A stretch of DNA of 64,000 bases from Sitta carolinensis (GCA_032173965.1 CM063287.1:5895859-5959858); one strand, 5' to 3'. Numbered from the stretch's first letter, positions 50,695 through 63,022 are shown. Program-made: numbers and translations. The notes: generated by a model from the letters alone, not told the origin.

Positions 50695-53560
50695 CTAAAA
50701 AAATTGCGGAGTAAAACAATTAAATTAAAAAATAAATTACAAATTCCAAAGCCTTACTTGGTCTCCATGCAATCATATCTATAACATTTGTTAAGTTGCT
50801 ATATTATTCATATGTGCATGTGTACATAATTTCTTGAATTTAGCTACACCAATTCCTAGATTACATTTATGATCAGAGGACATATCAAAAAGTAAACAAT
50901 TACCTGCAAGTTTCAGCAGACACTATTGAAGTGTTAAGATATGACTAACAAAAGAACAAAAATTAGAGCATTACAAAAACCAAAGAGAAATACATCGAAA
51001 ATTCCAGAGGGAAAAAAAGTGTTTCATCAGGAATTGTTTTGTGGGATGAAATGACTCAACTAGTCTCCACTTTGCACTATCACCTTTTCATTCTAATTTA
51101 GATAGTTTTACAGTAGTAATAAGATCTTGTTTCCATTTCAAGACGATTTTTCGTGTGGCCTCTGACAAAAAATTACATTTGAAAATTAATGTAAATAATA
51201 TATAATTACTGAAAGTAGCTAAAATATTTAGAAGTTTAAACTGCACTTCCATAACGGTCAAAACATTTAAAAATAGCCTTATCCCATTTTACTGGCACAC
51301 GATGAAAATTTTTCCACTTAATTTAACTTGCAAAATCTATGAAAAAATACACTCCCTTGTATAGGAGGCCATACTGTTGCTGACACATTTATGTCTACTC
51401 TATCCAAACACAGAATTAGTTATGTCTTTTATAATAACTGTGTGCTTTTTTCCACATGAAGGGAGGGGATTAGGGCTAGGACTTGGTTTCAATTTGTCCA
51501 GTATAACTTTGACCATGTCTCAGGTAGTTAAGTTCTACATTAAAGCAATTCTTGGCTTCTTAAGTACAGCTGAGGATACAGGTGCCAGTGATCACAGTTT
51601 CTAGTCCCCTGTAAAAAACCAAGGTCTTCCCAAGCCCTGCTGCCTTCTCATTCCTTCCTAAGAAGGACACTAATCCCAGACCTACTGATAGCAGCCATTA
51701 GATTTTCAGTGGTTTCACCAACACAGTACAGATATGCTGTCAAATGAGACGAGTTTCTTTCTTTAATTAAAGCCTCAATAACAGAGTAAAGCATATAATC
51801 CAATCAGTTTTGTTTAAAACATGTATTCCTTTGCTCTGCATGACAAATTTGTACGGCTGCATATATGCAAGTCAGTTAAAAACACTTAACTATGTCCTGG
51901 AATAGAAGTGGAACACAGCCAGCTGAACTTTCCAAAGTTTGAAACAGTCCATATCCTCTCTCTCTGAAGCTTCTGCCAACTCTGTGTTTTCATAATCAGA
52001 GCTTCTCAGGGATTTAGATTTTCTCTGATTCTGCTAACAATGCCAGTGCTCATGTTTTCAACATTCTGTAAAGCATGTCACTGACAACAGTATCTGTACA
52101 TGTTTGCCAAATGATGGGGCAGTTGGATTCCATAGTTACTCTCCCTGCTTTTTCTTTCTTCATAGGGCTCAAGTCTTACAAAGATGGACAGCAGTATAAA
52201 ACTCCCCGATAGATGGGAATGCAGGACATCAAAACTCTCATAGTGAATCAGGTCTATTCTGAATTTCTAACCTTAGCTGTGGACTTCAAACTGCTCTGGT
52301 AAATAGACATAGGCACTGTGGTGAACAAAATTTTAATGCTGCTGCTAAACTGCTTAATGTGCATGAAATAGCCTGTAACTATGCTCCTTCCAGTCAGATG
52401 CAGTAGATACTTTACATGACCCTTGTACAGTGTGTATATATAAATACATATGTGATCAGCTGAGACTAAAAGAGCCTATGATATCTCAGCACCTTTCTTT
52501 TTAATCTTAATGAGAAAGTTGCACAAAGAATTGTGTCTTTGAGCACGTTTTAGTCCCCATGAATTGTACACTTCAGTCTCCTCTAAATTTAAAGATGCTC
52601 ATTGTGCAAGATAAAACAGGAAAGGGAACAATTTTTGTATTATTATTATTTGATGGTAGCAAATTTTCTTTCCAATTTTCTTAAAAAAAAAAAAATCCCA
52701 TGAAGACCTTTTCTCCCTAGAATAGTGACAAATAGGAAGAACTGAATATGTTTCAGGAATATTTTAATCTCTATTAAATGGTTACCTATTCAGAGGAACA
52801 AAGCTGAATTCTACAGACCCCTCACCTCTTCTTTCCCAAACTAGACCAGTGGCCCAGCCCTTTGGCTTTCAATTCCTTAAGATCCTGCTAGCAGACACAA
52901 GCACTCCTAAATAATTCTTGCATTTCTGAAAAGTCCCATCATTCAAATATAAATCTGGAGTCTCAGGTTGAACTGGCCTCCTAAATTCAGCTATTATTAA
53001 ACACTAATAACAAGGGAGAGCATTGGTACAGGAAAGACAAAGACAGCCTGACAATGGCTGACTCCTATTTCCCCAGTGCACCATAATGGCGACCTCCTAA
53101 TGCCTTCTTAAGCTGTCTATCCCTTGTTGAACTTTTAAGACCTCTTTGATTTTTTGGTAACTCATGTTACAGTACAGAATCTTGAATGTTTTAGCAAAAA
53201 AAGTTACCCAGTGAGACTTACAAAAAAAGCTCAGTATCAGCCTGTTCTTATTTATACCTTAGTATTTTGTTTACAGCGCATTTAAAGCTATTGTAAATTC
53301 AGAAACCATGACAAGGTGAAATAAAAGTGGAAAATAAGAAGTCTAAGCAAAACCAAGAGATATAGGAAAAACAGTAAACCAGACTGGATCTGAGATCAAA
53401 AGTATTTCTTCCATCTTTTGTGAATAATATTAAATATCAATGATTTAACTGAACAATTAAAGACTAATGACATAACCATCACACAAGAAATCCAACAGAT
53501 AGTCTGCAATCTTCATTTCATTATTATATGGATTCCAGCATTGTTGTCATTACTACTTAC
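50695..53560. other. intron 2, no gene seen
   Basis: 2.9 kb of AT-rich DNA with no supported exon or recognisable repeat beyond short homopolymers. Confidence 0.5.
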
Positions 53561-53688
53561 TTTTCGACTCCTTCCAGATTTTCTTCTGATAAGGCAGTAA
53601 TTTGGGAAAGAGAAAGAAATGTCCTATTAGTAATCTTTCCACCTACATCATCCTGATCTTGGACTTCATCCTGATCTTGGACTTCATC
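53561..53688 (-). CDS. CABCOCO1: CABCOCO1 exon 2 with in-frame repeat
   Basis: Acceptor ACATGTATGCAG and canonical donor GTAAGT bound 128 bases, phase 0 to 2, residues 7-48. It opens with an 18-base unit encoding DEVQDQ that is present twice perfectly and then a third diverged time (DDVGGK). The rest (ITNRTFLSLSQITALSEENL then EGVE) is helical and leads into exon 3. Confidence 0.75.
53641..53688 (-). repeat. 18-base coding tandem repeat
   Basis: Two identical 18-base copies at 53671-53688 and 53653-53670, in frame, each encoding DEVQDQ, with a partial third copy. Read directly from the sequence. Confidence 0.9.
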
Positions 53689-54454
53689 CTGCATACATGT
53701 ATATAGGAATGTAATTTTAAAATGTTTATTTTATCATGTCAGTAACTTATCTAAATAACATTTTTATATTGAGAAGGCATGCAAGGGATTAATTCAACAA
53801 ATGTCAAAAATGTAAGAGAGCTGTAATTATACAGCAGTAACACAATACCTTAACACATTCTCACGAGAGAAAAGCTGGGCAGATACATGGAACATAGTAT
53901 TTTTATGATAAATTCATATGGGAACACATTGACAAATTATCTGCTGCACAAGATTAAGTTAACTTGCAAGTAAAAACAACAGATTTAAAGGTGCAAAAGA
54001 ATCCATGAATCTAAATTTGACCAACATGATACTGCATTGCACAATAATTAAATTTTAAAATTAACTTTCTCCTAAACATAATTATAAGAATACACACATA
54101 TTACAATGCTATTTGCTCTCCACCATGTACTTGATTGCATTTTCAAATTTACTGTCTATTCTCTCCTTCCCCTAGCCAAACAAAAGCCCAAGATATTTGT
54201 TGCAACAGAATGATACACAAGGATCTGACACTATAGTTCCTATGAAGGATGTACATGTTCTGGGGGATAACAAACTGAGCATGAACTAACAATGCAATGG
54301 TCTTAGAAAAAATTGGGAGTATTTGATGGTATTTTATTTTGTGTTCTCATTGAAAAAAAAAAAAAAAAGAATTTTCAATAAGAAATCTATGAAATGCAAA
54401 AAACAGTAGAGAAAAAATCCCCTAAAACTGTTTCACAATAGAATATGTAGAGGA

Positions 54455-54700
54455 CAAAGCGAGGTGTGAGATGAGGCAGCCCCTTCAGAGAGGCACACAG
54501 CAGGGGAACAAGGGACAATGGTCAGGGGACAGTGCTCCAGCTGAAAGGGATCCACAGTGGGGCAGCATAAGGAAAAATATTCACTATGAAAATATTCAAG
54601 CATTAGAATAGATAACCCAGAAAGGCAGAGGATTCTGGACCAAACTGGACAAAGCTCTGCTGGGCACTGGGTGCTGGCTCAGCTCAGATCAAGCACTGTA
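54455..54700 (+). mobile_element. degenerate CR1 LINE fragment
   Basis: The stretch through AAATATTCACTATGAAAATA and a following AGCATTAGAATAGATAACCC phrase is the CR1 3' region pattern (a strongly diverged form of the part that usually reads as attempted AGGCATTGGAACAGGCTGCC). Approximate limits. Confidence 0.4.
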
Positions 54701-57700
54701 GCAGTCCCCAAATGCCTCCCAGCCTCCTGCTGGGAGTCTGCCTGGCCAGACCACATGAACAGCTGTCACAATTGGCTTGAGCAGGTCCACTTGTACATCT
54801 GCAGGACCTGGGGTTTAGAGAAGTGCAACAAGGCAAAGCTTGCAGAATCCAGCTTCCAGCTCACACAGGGAAAGTGAAGCAGAATTCCTGCCTGACACAC
54901 ACTGATTTCTGAGCCCGACCAGCACTGCTCTGAGCTGATACCAATTCACTCCAGCACTGGTCAAGGAGAGCCCCCAAATAAAGCTACACTACTCCCCCTG
55001 CTGCTGCCGAGCTACAGGATGTATTGAAATCCTGGGACTAGCTGAAGAACACAGTCAGGAGGAACAAACAAAACTGAGAGCAGCAAAGAACATTCACTAT
55101 TCTTCTACTAGAATACTTCCACATATACTTCAATAAGAAAAATTATCGTTCCCAACTGTAAACAAGTCAGTCTCAGATACAGTGTCTCAACAGAGCAGGA
55201 ATGGAATAAACGAAGGCTTCCTTCACATAGCTAAAAGCATGATGTTAGTTTGCTTTTATTAGCAGTAATTTACACAGTATTAAAAAAATACTCCTACAGT
55301 CAGTAATGCTCCTATAATTGAAGCTGCAGGGAAAAAACAGTAACACTACATGCTAACACACAATTATTGAAAGACATATTTCAATAATTAGAAAAAATAT
55401 AAACCCTTTCTTAAGTGCTGTTAGAAACCTGTTGAACATGAGATTTTTTAGAAGCTGTGGGAGCTGAATTACATGAATAACTGATATTGACGGTTTGGAA
55501 ACTGAATTAATGCTCCTCCTTCACTTTCTCTTAAGATGTTCAATACATAGAATACTCTAGTATTTATAGTGACATCCACTATATAAATTACATATTACTG
55601 GTCAGTCAGTCAACATCCTACTTAATGCAATTGTTAATAAGGCAACATGGTAATATTTTATAAGCTGCAGTTTAAACTGAAGGGATAGGCAGCTACTGTA
55701 ACTCAGTGCTGGAGATAAGGCTTTGTAATCTGCACATCAAACCACAACAGTTTACAGGGCAAGGTGAATGCTTCCCAAGAACCATTGCATCACCTGGAGC
55801 CTGGGATAACATTCCCAGCAGCAACATCCCCACCAATTACTGGTTTTGTTAATGCCTATGATAAGGATGGGGTTGGGGCACCACTGTCCACTATAACAAG
55901 CACAGGTATCAGATAAGAAGAAATACTGTTACAAATGACAGATGAGAAACTAAGGGAGAGAAAGCACAGGACTTAATTTTTTTTTTTTTTAAACCAGCAA
56001 TGTTTCTGTAATTCAAGAAAGTTTTGAAGGTCCATAAATCATTTAAACAGTCCTGTGTTTAGAGACAGTTTCTGTTTGGGCTGAACCTACACACATCTGA
56101 CTAAAAGCTTACAATTATTTTGATTGATTACTTTTGTCTCTTGATTGCTGTCTTTACCCACTACTGAAAGCACTGGGAGATTATTTTTATGTGTTCACTG
56201 GTGTTAAAGAATTTACTGTTCATTTTAGTGTTAACTGCAGTGCCTGACTGAGGTAATCCAAGGTGAGTTAATTCTAGCAATGCTGTCTTCATGTATCAGG
56301 AAAAAACCTCCTGAAACCAATCCTACAAATGCCCATTCCCAGCAGTAGACAGCCTATTTAAATACAGGCTGCTACTAGAGAATTGTTTGTTAATGTTTTA
56401 TTTTCCTTTGAAGGATTTTTAGCTGCTCTGAATTCATATGTTTCTGGCTGTTCAATACATTACTCCGAATACTGTGGGCATCACTTCATCACAACAGCAT
56501 CAAATCAAAATACCAAACCAGACCTTTTAAAACAAAAGAGTAAGATCTTCCTAAATCTCTCAGCCAATGTTCACAAACTACCATGAAGTAGGAAATAGCA
56601 GCAGCAGAGTGAAATAGTTAAACAGCAAATTGCAAAAACCTCTGTGCTTACAGGGGTGGGAAGAACTCTCCAAATCCCAAACCTGTACTGAGTCACCTCT
56701 GGCTAGGAAAAACATCCCACTACCTGCAGTTTTGGTGAGGGCCTTTCCAGAGTGGCCAAACCTTGAAACACAGCAATTGAAAAGAGCATCAGCATTCCTG
56801 AGGAAAAACAAGCTTGTCCTTTGGGATGAGCCCTATGCAGTGGTTGAAGATAGTATTTGCATTTGTTCGACAATACACCACCACACTTTGTAAAATCATG
56901 GCTTTCAAAAATATTCTGGAAAATTGTTTTTTACTGTAAATTAAAAAAAAAAATACTGAAAATAAAACAGTAACAAACGAACACAAAGGAACAGCTTACC
57001 AAATCTCATCAACTACTGATTGAGTAGCAACTACTCAAAGTGTAAGGAACCCAAGATCCTGCTGTCCTTACCCTACCAGGAAAATCAGACTGGGCTCAAC
57101 TTCTCAGTAGTTCATGTAAAGCAAGCTCAGCTACTCTGCCTGGGCTTACAGCAGAGCAGATGTACCCTGGAAGAATGTTGTATATCAGTTACAACTTTAA
57201 TCAAAGTGGGAATGAAAAAAAACCAACCAAACTACACCAGCAACACAGGCTGTTATTTGTATTATTATACGCATTTTGTTATCAAGCTGTCAAATGCTTC
57301 AGTAGCAGCAGAAAATCCTGAAGCTTTCTACATAAATAGTTCAAGCAGAAACAGAAACACATTCACTGTTTCTGTTTGTTTTTAAAAGGCCCCACTTGTC
57401 CGCTCACAGAATGGGAAGTTAAGATCAATAGTTGCTATTTTTAGTCATAAACATTTCTTTTGTCATCAAACAAATGAGAAAACAAAAATACCAGCACTAG
57501 TTTCAACTACCTTGAAAAGGGAAATATGCAGATGTGTCCAATGCAAAAGACAAAACCTATAGGCAAAGAAAACATTCAAGGACGATTATAAACCTGATAG
57601 TGTCCTTTTAACAATAAAATATGCTTAAAAAATTTCACAGTTCAAATATCAAGATTTATGGTTGACCAAATGTATGATGACATTAAGTTTTAATGATGTT

Positions 57701-58969
57701 TTCACAGCTGCAGACCACTTATGAGGAAAAAACGTGGTTAAAAAAAAAGCAGCAGCAAGACTTGCTAAGATCAGTATTCAGATTTTCTAACAGATCTGCT
57801 GAAAAGTCATTACAAGCCAGAACAATTATAAAAATATTCAATTTAAATCAAAAGGAATTGTCTCAAAATGTAAGAAATTACATAAAAAAACAGAATAGTG
57901 TTTCCTACACCTTACATATGGACCATACTAAGCTACCTTCAGTTGAAACCAGAGACTACAGGATGTGATTCATAAAAACACACAATTCCACAGGGTTTTC
58001 AATAAAAATAAATCATAAAAGATAGTAAAAAATATCACAAAGGTAAGATACTGTGTGTAGAACAAACTTCAATACATAAGGAGCAGAAAACACGTGAAAT
58101 GTTCACTGAATTCCTCTAAAGATTCTTTTTATACAGCCATGAAGTAAAAACTACAAAAATTTCAGTGGTACATTTCAAACAGATGTACAATATATTTTTG
58201 ACAGCCTGTCGTTTCCGATAGAGCACACCCTGTATCCTTTTACTGTGATCGGACTGCATTACCCCAGTGTTAGGCACCTCCAACTGCCAAAACATTTTCG
58301 GAGAGCACTAACAGAGCACACTATGAAAGATGCATGTATTTGTCATAAAGCATTTAGAATACTTAATAACACATTTCACATGGAAGAGGGTTTATTTATT
58401 TAAGGAAACCTAAATGGTAAGCTTTTGTAACAACAAAGACACAACCATGACTCTGGCTGAAGGTGCTTAATCACCCCCACAACAGTCACAGCAACTTCTC
58501 GGCCAGCGGAGACAACAAAGCAGTTCAACCAGAAGAAAATTATCTCCTAGTAGCTGTAACTACATAGACAGGTTTGAGGGAGAAATTCTGAGTTGATGCA
58601 ACACCTCGTACATTCTTGGGAGGATCAGATTTTTTCTTATATCTCTTGACATGCAGCATGAGATGAGTTGCCTGTCAGAAACCACACCTCTGTCAACCAA
58701 GTCAAAAAAGAAAACAGGAAAAAACCAGGGAGGAGGCCAAAGACAAGCAATTAAAGCAAATATTAATGCAAACACTGTGGATTTGTAAAATCCTCCAGAG
58801 CACTTCAGCTACCTAAAGCAATGAAAGGTGAGAAATACAACTGTGATATTGCTGGAAGGAAAGCATAAGCTTGCTTCCACTCCCTTTGTGTTCTTTAAAA
58901 GGAAGCCACGAGCCTTTCCCTCAACAATCAAAAATTAGGAGACTCCTACCACCACAAAAAAGCCAACTA

Positions 58970-59830
58970 TGGTGGTGTGACCTAGGCTGGCAGCCAGGAG
59001 CCGACCATGGCTCTGTCAGCCCCCTCCTCAGCTGGACAGGGGAGAGGAAGCAACAAAAAGCTTGTGGGGAAAGATGAGGACAGGGGAAGGTCACTGACCA
59101 ATTACTGTCATGAGCAAAAGAGTTTTCACTTGGGCAGAAAAATAATTAATTACCAATTAAATCAGAGTAGAATAATGCAAAATAAAAACTACGTGGCAAA
59201 ACACCTTTTCCCCCACCCCTCCTCTCTTCCCAGGGTCAACTTCATTCCCAATATTCTCCATTTCCTCCCCCCAGGAGCACAGGGGAACGGGGTTGAGTGC
59301 TTGCAGTCATTTCATCACATGCTGTGTCTGACCCTGCTGCCCCCTCATGGGGAAGACTCCTCACACTTTAACCCTGCTCCAGCATGGAGTCCCTCCCACG
59401 AGAGAGTCTTCCATGAACTGCTCCATCATGGGAGTCTCCTCTACCGTGACCTCTGCAGGCGTCAGGGGAACAGCTGCATCACCACAGGCCGCAGGGGAAT
59501 CTGCTCTGGAACCTGGAGCACTTCATGCCTCTCCTCCCCTGCTGGCCTGGGTGTTTGCAGGACTGTCCCTCTCCTATATTCTCACCCCCCTCTTCCACCT
59601 GCTGATGTATGGTTTCCTTCTTTCCCCTCCTGAATCCGTTATCACAGTGATGTCTCTGTCTCTGGTGAGGTCAGCCTTGGCCAGCCGGGGGTCTGTCCTG
59701 GAGCTGGCTGGCATTGGCTCTAATGGACACAGGAAAAGCTTCCAGAAGTTTGTCACAGAAACCAGCCCTGTAGCTACCAACTACCAAAGCCTTGCTACAC
59801 ACACGCATAAAGGAGAGTCCATAACGGAGT
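58970..59830 (-). mobile_element. avian ERV-type LTR copy
   Basis: Read on the minus strand the segment ends in a block I recognise from bird genomes: a TTTAATTGGTAATTAATTAT region, the GACAGTAATTGG phrase, GAGCTTTTTG-like sequence and a terminal GGTCACACCACCA. The plus-strand frames of 208 and 161 codons that cross it (59007-59832) contain no retroviral motif and are chance frames in this GC-richer element. No gag/pol/env coding is present, so this is an LTR or LTR-proximal remnant. Confidence 0.6.
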
Positions 59831-60080
59831 GAAACCTGTTGAGGCAGTGAGAGGTCAGAGGTGGAGGAGGCAGCAGCAGCAGCCGGGGGTGAGCTGAGAG
59901 GAGCGAGGGACAGAGCCGGCCGGGCCGTGCCGGCCCAGGCTCCCTGCTGGAGGAGCCGCCTCGCCGGGCAGGCATTGTCTCTCCACTGGATTGCCTGGGG
60001 GGACTACAGAGACACAGGTGTATTTTTTATGTAGATATTTATACACACACAACCTTTTAAACACCACACCCTTTTCTACA

Positions 60081-60500
60081 CATAATCACAGAACAGTTAG
60101 GGTTGGCAAGGAGGTAATAGAGTCCATCCTCCAGCTGAGACAGTCACCCGGAGCAGGTGAACGCTCTGGAACGCTTCCAGGTGAGTTTGGAATGTCTCCA
60201 AATGTCTCTCTCTCGAGATGGAGACTCCAAAACCTCCTTGGACAGCCCGTTTCAACGCTCTGCCACCCTCAACATGAAGTTTTCCTCATATTGAGGTGGA
60301 AATTCCGCTGTTGTGGTTTATGGCCATTGGTCCTGTCACCGGGCACTACTGAAAAGAGACTGGCACCATCCTCCTGACCTCCGAGACATCTGAATACACT
60401 GATGAGACCCCTTCTCAATCTCCAACAGACTAAACAAGCGAGATGCTCCAGAGCACTCACCGCCCTTGCGGCCTTTGGCTGCAGCTCGGCACGGACAATC
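60081..60500 (-). mobile_element. CR1 LINE 3' end
   Basis: In plus orientation it reads as the familiar reverse complement of a CR1 tail: ATCACAGAACAGTTAGGGTT, then a region ending in TGTCACCGGGCACTACTGAA and later CTGATGAGACCCCTTCTCAA. The element therefore lies on the minus strand with its 3' end at about 60081. It reaches within roughly 30 bases of the CABCOCO1 exon 1 donor. Confidence 0.75.
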
Positions 60501-60529
60501 AAACACACGCCCCGCCCTCCCGGCGGTAC

Positions 60530-60547
60530 CTGCGCGCTCTCCGCCAT
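60530..60547 (-). CDS. CABCOCO1: CABCOCO1 exon 1 coding part
   Basis: ATG GCG in a strong Kozak context (CAGCCATGG) followed by six codons, MAESAQ, and a donor GTACCG in phase 0. The phase matches exon 2 exactly. It sits in the CpG-rich region, and nothing else in intron 1 offered a better start. The donor is flanked at once by CR1 sequence. The coding join is inferred, not proven. Confidence 0.6.
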
Positions 60548-60576
60548 GGCTGCCCGCCCCGCCACGGGTCCGGCCG

Positions 60577-60985
60577 CTCCCCTCAGGGCCCCCCCCGCTC
60601 TCTCCCTCAGGCCCGCCCGCTCCCCTCAGGCGCCCTGCTCCCTCAGGCCCGCCCCGCCCTCTCCCCTCAGGGCCCGCCCCGCTCTCTCCCTCAGGGCCCG
60701 CCCCGCCCCCTCAGAGCTCGCTCTCGCCCGCCTCTCCCCTCAGGCCCGCCCGCTCACCCTCAGGGCCCGCCTGCTCACCGCTCTCTCCCCTCAGGCCCGC
60801 CCCGCTCCCTCAGAGCCCGCTCTGCCCGCCCGCTCCCCTAGCCCGCCCTCTCCCAGGCTCGCCCCGCTCCTCTCCCCTCAGGCCCGCCCGCCCTCTCCCT
60901 CAGGCCGCCGCCCCCTCAGGCCGCTCTGCCCGCCCTCCTCAGGGCCCGCCCCGCTCGCTCCCCTCAGGGCCCGCCGTGCCCCTCG
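60577..60985. repeat. GC-rich minisatellite
   Basis: About 15 imperfect units of roughly 20-30 bases built on CCCTCAGG plus GCCCGCCCCG with CTCTC spacers. On the minus strand it presents many GGGG/GGG runs, so G-quadruplexes are possible. The long plus-strand frames across it (60402-61122) are Pro/Arg/Ser-rich artefacts of the repeat. Confidence 0.8.
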
Positions 60986-61197
60986 CGGCCGCGTTGGGCC
61001 GCGGCTTGGCTTCGTCGTGCTCCTTTTTTTTTAATCGATCTGGAACAGTGGGGAGCAAAACGACGTCGAAACATTTTCTCTGTCAGCTTTGTATTGCATG
61101 CAGCAGTAGTATTTCAGAGTAATAGCAATGATCTGCAAGCTCAAATGAAATGAAGCATTTGGTAGGTGAACAGTAATGAGAGCAAAGAACTAACTTT

Positions 61198-61308
61198 TCA
61201 GTTTACGGATGTGCTGAGGGAGCTGGTATGACAAAACAGCTTTTTTGCAGTGTCCCACATAAAGAAAGGGCCTCCCGAGATTTTCCGTAGCTCTTTCAAG
61301 TTCTGCCA
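61198..61308 (-). CDS. last exon of COA1/TIM21-like gene (tentative)
   Basis: Phase-0 exon of 36 codons ending in TGA at 61198. It encodes WQNLKELRKISGGPFFMWDT and a less conserved-looking tail. The acceptor is a NAGNAG (AAAG-CAG): starting three bases earlier at 61311 adds one Gln. The intron to the previous exon is only 81 bases. It ends about 180 bases from the CABCOCO1 CpG-rich block, so the two genes would be tandem on the minus strand. Confidence 0.4.
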   Translation of the reverse strand, partial: WQNLKELRKISGGPFFMWDTAKKLFCHTSSLSTSVN

Positions 61309-61389
61309 CTGCTTTGGAGCAGTTTGCGACCTTCAGAAAGTTGCCATCCTCAGTTTCTTAAAATGTGCAAACCCCACAGTACACAGTAC

Positions 61390-61576
61390 CTGTGTCTTAG
61401 CTGGGGCACAAGAGACAAGAACGTGCCCTTTACGCCCCAAGATTGTGATGTACAGTGTGAGATTGAACATGTCTAGCTCCTGTTCCTGCTCAAACACGCC
61501 GACCCTCACTGACACAGGTGGACCAATCACACTTCCAAACAGAGTCAGAAGTCTTTGAGGTTCAGAGAGCTGGATC
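61390..61576 (-). CDS. core exon of COA1/TIM21-like gene
   Basis: Acceptor ACACTGCAG, 187 bases, phase 2 to 0, donor GTACTG. Sixty-two codons stay open while the frame reads like a folded domain: a helix (EPQRLLTLFGSVIGPP), strand (VSVRVGVFE), and strands around FNLTLYITILGRKGHVLVS. The opposite strand also has a 102-codon frame, which I regard as the shadow. Confidence 0.5.
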
Positions 61577-62411
61577 CTGCAGTGTTTTGTAGAATTATTC
61601 ATAGTATTTTAAAGAAATAGAGCCCACACTGTGAATTCCTGCAATTTGTACTGTGCTCTGTGGCTGATAGCTGTACAGCTGTGTTACTGCCCCCTTTACA
61701 GTGTATATAAATCTAATCAAATAAGAACATTATTCAGAGCTGCAAGCACTGCACGTAGTAAGGTGTGAAAACTGGGGAATTAAGTGTGATATTTGGATGC
61801 AATGTAACATTGTGTACATTCATTATTATGTTATCTAGTTAGTAACAGGTAGATTCTAGACTTAGCCCTGCATTCCTCTGGAAAGGAAAATGCCCATTGA
61901 CTTCCAACATTTTCAATGTAAAAGACTTGGGGGCTTAAAGCCTTTAGAAAGATCTAATTCTGTTTCTCTTGCTGGATATAAAAGGACTGAATTCTCGCTT
62001 ACACAAAACCTGAACCGAGCAAGTGATTGAAGCTGAGCGCTGATTGAAGCTCAAACCACATTTCCAATTGTGAGCTCCTAAACTTCCTACTTTTCAATTT
62101 AGATTTTTAGATAGTTGGTGTCAGAAGGCATAGAAATAAAAAAAAAAAAAAAAGATTCAAGAGTCGCATCAAGCCATGCTGTCTAATTTCATGTGGATCC
62201 TTCATGTTTACAAAGTCACATTCATGTGTATATGAATATTTAAGGTGGCTTTTTGATTCCCTTCAAATGCAAAACTTGAACGTGCAACACAGAAATACTG
62301 AACTTAAAACTCTGACATAGTCCTTTCCTACTGCAGTAACCATGGCAGATTTCCTATGATTTCTAATGGTCACAGAGACTCCAGGTTAGAGGAGAACAGT
62401 AGAGCTCTTAC

Positions 62412-62456
62412 TCCGCTGGTGCAGCTGTGTTTGATTGAAAGGTTTCCTGAAAGTGT
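62412..62456 (-). CDS. small exon of COA1/TIM21-like gene (tentative)
   Basis: Acceptor AAATATTCCATAACAG and a good donor GTAAGA bound 45 bases, phase 2 to 2. It encodes HFQETFQSNTAAPA plus a split Glu codon that the core exon completes. Found by phase and splice-site quality; short enough that chance is possible. Confidence 0.35.
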
Positions 62457-63022
62457 CTGTTATGGAATATTTAAAATATGTAATTTAAACAGAACATATT
62501 TGAAAATCTGGCTTTACACAGTAAGTGCTCTTCTATTTGTCTGAGAAGCAACCAGAATTCAAGTTTGGGAGATGTTTTGCCAAGACTGGGATCACTCAGC
62601 ACATGATGATCTTGGAAAGAACACTCTTTATCTTCTCTCTTTGATTAAAGCTCTTTAGCTCGTGGTACCTGGGCCACCTCTAGCCTGTACAAGGTAACCA
62701 CCACACAGCCCACTAACACTCAGCCCTGGCAGGGGCAGGGCAAAGAGCTGATTTTTCCCCTTAATTTTCTTCAAGTTCTCAGACTTTCATTTTGCTAATT
62801 ATGCACTGAAGCATCACCAATATAGCAATTCCACACTGCTCCCTGCAAAATGAACTACATTTCTTTGTAGAAATACTTTCCTCTTCATCACGGTACTCCA
62901 TCTTTGGGTAGGGAGCAGGTTCACCTGCATCACACAAGTCCATGTCCAAGGGGAATAAAGGTCACAGCTGCAAGCAAAGCTTTGATAGTGCAGGCTACCT
63001 GCAATTGGAACACAACCAGCAC

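Larger units (their letters stand above)
53689..60529. other. intron 1, 6.8 kb
   Basis: The first intron of CABCOCO1. It contains a degenerate CR1 (54455-54700), an ERV-type LTR copy (58970-59830), a GC-rich 100-base segment near 59870-59975 and a CR1 3' end that runs almost to the exon 1 donor. A minus-strand frame at 58560-58775 has a possible acceptor but was not needed by the phase chain. Confidence 0.5.
8503..60547 (-). other. span of the 20-exon minus-strand coding chain
   Basis: Twenty exons called independently by splice sites join without any frame conflict into 1914 coding bases (637 codons plus stop). The first five (60.5-43.5 kb) match my recollection of the CABCOCO1 family. The remaining fifteen (37.9-8.5 kb) encode an unrecognised protein. 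Two readings are possible: one long transcript, or CABCOCO1 with an unseen last exon between 43.5 and 37.9 kb followed by a second gene starting at the internal ATG near 37.8 kb. Human CABCOCO1 is, as I recall, only about 200 residues, which favours two genes. The absence of a CpG-rich start near 38 kb favours one transcript. Each exon is listed separately below. Confidence 0.55.
60475..61015 (-). promoter_or_regulatory. CpG-rich promoter region of CABCOCO1
   Basis: Very GC- and CpG-rich (many CCCGCCC boxes, the Sp1/KLF site type) in an otherwise AT-rich window. It surrounds and precedes the ATG at 60547. It is the only CpG island in the window, so it is the obvious transcription start region for the minus-strand gene. 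No TATA box was seen, as usual for such promoters. Confidence 0.65.

Noticed and set aside
58560..58775. Minus-strand frame considered as an extra CABCOCO1 exon
   Set aside because: The only donor (GTGTTG) is weak, and exon 1 to exon 2 already join in phase without it.
59007..59832. Two long plus-strand frames (208 and 161 codons)
   Set aside because: They lie antisense within an ERV-type LTR remnant and show no retroviral or cellular motif.
60402..61122. Overlapping plus-strand frames of 132-218 codons, Pro/Arg/Ser rich
   Set aside because: They are readings of the GC minisatellite in all three phases, which stays open because stop codons need A/T.
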